A stretch of 64,000 bases of DNA from Chrysaora quinquecirrha (taxonomy: Eukaryota; Cnidaria; Scyphozoa; Semaeostomeae; Pelagiidae). The notes under the pieces were generated by a model. The model worked only from the letters and a program-made list of their open reading frames with translations, was not told the DNA's origin and searched no databases. The DNA lies in NCBI GenBank assembly GCA_014526335.1, contig JACTAT010000318.1, positions 22,501 through 86,500 of the forward strand, given 5' to 3'. A program made the translations under genes and the position numbers. Every line of letters starts with the position of its first letter. Position 1 is the first letter of the stretch. Shown here one piece after another: positions 61,401 to 64,000 of the stretch.

Positions 61401-63244
61401 ATTCTATTCTATTCTATTCTATGATTTATTTAATGTTAGTTTTGACAATAGTGATGTGACACTAATTTACACTAACATGAAGCAACTCCAGAGATTGCAT
61501 TAGGTCATTATTTGTTGCAAAAGGAGCAAGCGCATTTGTTACTAAGAAACCACGTTTTTAGCAAGTTTTTAAACTGCCTTTGGTTTCGAGCTGATGTTAT
61601 TTCATCCGGAAGGGCGTTCCAGATTTTTGGTCCTTGGCAACTTAGTGATTTGATTCCATAGCTTGTAGTCCTGACTTTCGGAATTTCAAGGATATTTCTT
61701 TCTTTCATGTACTCAAGTTAATGTTTGCTGAGTAAATTGAAGAAATCCGGATATAAGTCTTTTTAAATCTATAAAAATCCCGGCAATCTCACCATAAAGA
61801 TAGATTTATAAATCCCATAATTCATGTACATCATTTCAAAGGTATGTATACCCCTTGCACTTCACCGTATCTATAGATCTCTCATGTTTTTGCAAGCTCT
61901 CTATCAATGTGACAACCTTTTCATCATGAACGTTTTTTGTGTCAGGATGCAATGATTGAAAAAATTGTTCGAGAATTATTAGAAGAAGCAGATTTGGAGA
62001 CTGTGACGATGAAAATGATTTGTAAACAAGTAAGACTGATATCTTTAATTTTCATCTTCATTTTCAATTTATTTTGCACTTTCGAATTTACCAATATCAC
62101 CGTCTTACCAATTCTTATTGCTGGGGCAACCCAAAGACCGATTACTACAAGGACTGGGTGCACCACTCCCTAACTAATGGTCTTTCCAGCAAACTTTGCC
62201 AGTGCTGCAGCTGGAATGCCACTCTCTTAATTGCTGAAATGTAGACTCTAGTTTGGCTAGCATTGAAAAGAACTTCACAATTTTCTCTTGGTTTCTCTTG
62301 GTAACATTCTTTGAAGCGACAAGGCTAATCTGCCCCCATTTTATTGTTACTCATGTCTAGTAGTCTAACAGTGATAGATCACTTGAAACGCTACCAGCAG
62401 GGGTTGCCCGCAGGATATTCTTGATGTTCTGTTGTCCTCTGGATGTAAAGGGCTCGCTAAACAAGTAGACATGTCGCGCCCGACGTTGTCACACGTTACA
62501 TGTCCCCTCGATTTCTCCCAGTTTAGCCACCTCGGAACACAAATGTTTCTGGGAGACACCAGAAACATTCCTTGTCTCTGTGACTCGGGGACATGTTGCG
62601 TACTTGTCACTCGCATGTTTAGCCACCCTGGGAGACACGTCGAATACAATGTGCGAGCGAACTGTCTCCTAGTTAGCCATAGCTTAAGTGTCAAAACACA
62701 CTGACTTTTAGCCTGTATTGGCTTTAAAAGAGTCCGAAAAATGAAAACTGCGAGTCGCTTGACATTGTATAGAAATGGCTGAAAATGATTAAGCATTTAT
62801 CCTATAGGTTTTCAACAAGTTCCCTGGACAAGATCTCACTGAAAGGAAGGCATTCATAAAAGATACAGTAAAAAAGGTACAGTTACAAATTCCCGATCAT
62901 GGAAACTTTAAAACCTATGTTATAAGCTTTTGTTATTTCAAACAATTTGCTCAATTGTCTATGAAACACTGTGACTAGTAGCTTGAAACTAGTGCTATCG
63001 TAAAATCTCTATGCTAATGTTTTGAAATGGCCACGTTTGATGAAGCTACACAAATTGAACTTCATTTCAAAATGAATTTCTAAAGCTTAGGTGAAGATGA
63101 AATGGTGTTTTAGCGCCAGTTGCTAGTATCTTATAATTATTAATGAGTGGATAGATTGTCATGTAAAAATTTGTTGATACAAAAGTTCCGCCAAACTAAA
63201 TTGAATTTAATTGTATATCTTTGCCATTATAGGTGATTTCATGA
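52419..63244 (+). CDS. DEK: DEK chromatin protein, most complete copy
   Basis: Exons: 52419-52463 (a donor 9 bp further on is also possible), 52604-52673, 53609-53730, 54017-54050, 54164-54240, 54625-54678, 54913-54953, 55227-55290, 56206-56262, 57645-57660, 57781-57809, 59252-59404, 60011-60149, 61946-62029, 62808-62876, 63233-63244. This gives about 355 aa (human DEK 375). Order: acidic N-terminus; conserved core (GLKLGDIEIVKYELDR, LHKLLYGREGK, KKNIRAFCGFPYDS); SAP-like DNA-binding segment (GLQRLCGIFGMEQKGKRDEL); KKKRK nuclear-localisation-like motif; Asp/Glu-rich exon; Lys/Ser/Pro tail; and the DEK C-terminal winged-helix domain (EADLETVTMKMICKQVFNKF, DLTERKAFIKDTVKKVIS-stop). DEK binds DNA, alters supercoiling and acts as a histone chaperone. 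Exon 13 ends in phase 1 but exon 14 needs phase 0, so a small exon may be missing or unseen between them, where two LINE fragments sit. Confidence 0.88.
54300..54545. repeat. Intronic block, DEK copy 3
   Basis: Counterpart of 36030-36290 and 42095-42340. Confidence 0.6.
55624..56001. mobile_element. MITE with CTCTAAGGTGCC ends and TA flanks
   Basis: 'ta-ctctaaggtgccaaataaac' at the left and 'gtttatttggcaccttagag-ta' at the right form perfect 20-bp inverted ends bordered by TA, as for Tc1/mariner-type elements. The interior repeats 'ccccgtttattaa'. It lies in DEK copy 3 intron 8. Confidence 0.8.
56263..57060. other. DEK copy 3 intron 9, unclassified
   Basis: Phrases 'aaggaacttt' recur (56340-56700). 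The stretch differs entirely from intron 9 of copies 1 and 2 apart from its edges. No gene seen. Confidence 0.45.
57060..57470. mobile_element. C-rich MITE-like element
   Basis: 'cgaaagctctatttagacccccc' and 'ggggggctaaatagatctttttccg' (read as its complement) form imperfect inverted ends; the interior has further 'aataagcccccctc' repeats. It is similar in style to the G-rich blocks at 1270-2350. Confidence 0.55.
57810..59251. other. DEK copy 3 intron 11
   Basis: Non-coding. 58810-58945 resembles the end of copy 1 intron 11 (40371-40515); the 330 bp after it, with the first part of exon 12, are absent from copy 1. Confidence 0.5.
60225..61165 (-). mobile_element. 5'-truncated RTE-type LINE
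   Basis: Read on the - strand: the end of a reverse transcriptase (LSPCLFNIFLEQIM, LRFADDIDLIAG, VEAFQYLGS-type segment as KAFQYLGSTLNAD), then a thumb/C-terminal region (AFELRCFRRILGITW, RRRKLQWFGHVTR, RGRGRPRNTWLGDI) and a stop near 60235. Frame breaks near 60640 and 60440 inactivate it. The 3' end is a short (TCATG)n tandem at 60225-60242, as is common for RTE elements. It lies in DEK intron 13. Confidence 0.85.
61165..61315. mobile_element. MITE fragment, 'GTCGACATAAGCC' family
   Basis: 'agaacttataggatacagttgatcgcggtcg...gactgacgggaatcagttgtcaactgatcgc...gtcgacataagcttggctt' matches 17016-17370 and 28915-29200. It abuts the truncated 5' end of the RTE fragment. Confidence 0.65.
61396..61735 (-). 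mobile_element. 5'-truncated CR1/L2-like LINE tail
   Basis: The - strand frame at 61708-61508 reads EIPKVRTTSYG...GPKIWNALPDE...NKCACSFCNK-stop, parallel to the end of the LINE at 43304-47079, and the 3' UTRs also match ('tgcaatctctg.agttgct.catgttagt'). It ends in (ATAGA)n at 61396-61432. Confidence 0.85.
62400..62700. mobile_element. MITE-like element, second copy
   Basis: Reverse-oriented relative of 28335-28925, sharing 'gacatgtcgcgc', 'acatgtcccctcg', 'gggagacaccagaaac' and 'gggagacacgtcgaatacaatg'. It lies in DEK copy 3 intron 14; the frames at 62365-62796 are inside it. Confidence 0.6.
63090..63150 (+). mobile_element. SINE family 2 fragment
   Basis: 'aggtgaagatgaaatggtgttttagcgccagttgctagtatctta' matches the body of the SINEs at 31245 and 41465. 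Confidence 0.55.
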
Positions 63245-63778
63245 CCCTGGATTGCTGGAACAAACATTGCATAACATTACCAAGATGCAGAGCACAGCCA
63301 GGGAAGCTTATGTCGTGTAGTAAGGACATCATCCAATAGTAAGAAAGACTTAATTTACAAAAACCAGCCTTTGAACTATCAAGTCCTCTCCCTATCCATA
63401 ACCCTCTGAAACTAGAAGGAAATATGGAACTTTTTTATATTCTCTTATTTTCCTGCTGTTTTATTTTCACTTTATTTTCACTTTTAATTTTTAACTACGT
63501 TTTCTAACATTTAACTGATGTATATTTGTAAAACTTTTTTATGACAGGATAATTTTATTGCTACAGTTTTATTTTGGAAGTTTATGTCGTTTTCAAACTT
63601 GCCGAAATTCATTGCTATCATTTTTGGAGCTAAGTGCTTATGTCCTCTACACTCTAAGGTCCCTTGAGTTGTCCAAATGAGGCAAATCAATAAGGTGGGC
63701 GTAAGTAGGAAGTATATTTTAGCAGCAGAGCGGAGAACAAGTACAGCTAAAAACCTGATGTAGCCAAAGTTAGTGCAT
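63245..63778. other. DEK 3' UTR and intergenic spacer
   Basis: AT-rich, with no open frame. I could not fix a poly(A) site with confidence. Confidence 0.5.
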
Positions 63779-64000
63779 ATGTATGAAATAGAGAAAACTC
63801 AAGAAGTTTTGTCAAGGATTTTGAAAGACATTCTAGCTTCCAGAGTGGAGGAAATTTCCCAAAACAATGAAGAGGAAACAACAGAGTCAGACACACTTAA
63901 ACTTAGGCCCGCTGAAGGAACCATTTCTTTAAGCCATTCGTTTTGTAGCAAGCTGCTTGAGGAAGAAATGTCAGATGATTTTGATGATTATGATTATCAT
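63779..64000 (+). CDS. 5' part of an unrecognised gene running off the window
   Basis: An ATG at 63779 opens 74 codons without a stop to the window edge: MYEIEKTQEVLSRILKDI at the start, then a Glu-rich stretch, SHSFCSKLLEEEM and an acidic DDFDDYDYH end. The N-terminal 20 residues look amphipathic and could be helical. I do not recognise it. The open length, regular composition and position 535 bp after DEK make a first exon plausible, but it is short. Confidence 0.4.
   Translation, partial: MYEIEKTQEVLSRILKDILASRVEEISQNNEEETTESDTLKLRPAEGTISLSHSFCSKLLEEEMSDDFDDYDYH

Overview
The window looks like nuclear DNA of a metazoan, most likely a cnidarian (coral or anemone type). It is AT-rich, has many short introns with canonical GT/AG borders, carries two recognisable animal genes (ARMC3 and DEK), and its introns are full of tRNA-derived SINEs, MITEs and non-LTR retrotransposons. 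The species is inferred from overall character; no marker gene fixes it.

Layout. (1) 31-641: the 3' end of an unrecognised gene running out of an assembly gap, then about 2.4 kb of intergenic repeats. (2) 3141-32734, + strand: ARMC3, an armadillo-repeat protein linked to motile cilia and sperm flagella. I placed 25 exons by splice sites and family similarity. A TGACGTCA box and an RFX X-box-like motif lie about 110-140 bp before its ATG. One expected exon, the second, was not found. (3) 4341-14962, between ARMC3 exon 1 and the next exon I can find: a 10.6-kb DNA transposon. It has 985-bp terminal inverted repeats that appear identical, each mostly a ~20-bp minisatellite, and is flanked by TTAAT. 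It encodes a spliced protein on the - strand of about 1,365 aa with a complete YqaJ/lambda-exonuclease active site inside a transposase-like protein, and a divergent seven-finger C2H2 protein on the + strand. I cannot match this combination to a described superfamily, and it is the most interesting object here.

(4) 32624-63244: a rearranged segmental duplication of [ARMC3 last exon + intergenic DNA + DEK]. In order it contains: the ARMC3 end; DEK copy 1 (exons 1-12, lacking the C-terminal domain); headless DEK copy 2 (exons 4-11, with exon 8 removed at a LINE insertion); an inverted fragment (DEK exons 4-2); a second ARMC3 last exon; and DEK copy 3, the only copy with the C-terminal DEK domain. 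Mobile elements present in some copies and absent from others date the steps. (5) 63779-64000: an open reading frame leaving the window, probably the next gene.

DEK is a chromatin and DNA-topology protein and ARMC3 a ciliary one; their adjacency is not evidence of a shared pathway. The transposon genes are a self-contained pair. Exon borders come from reading splice signals by eye and should be confirmed with RNA data.
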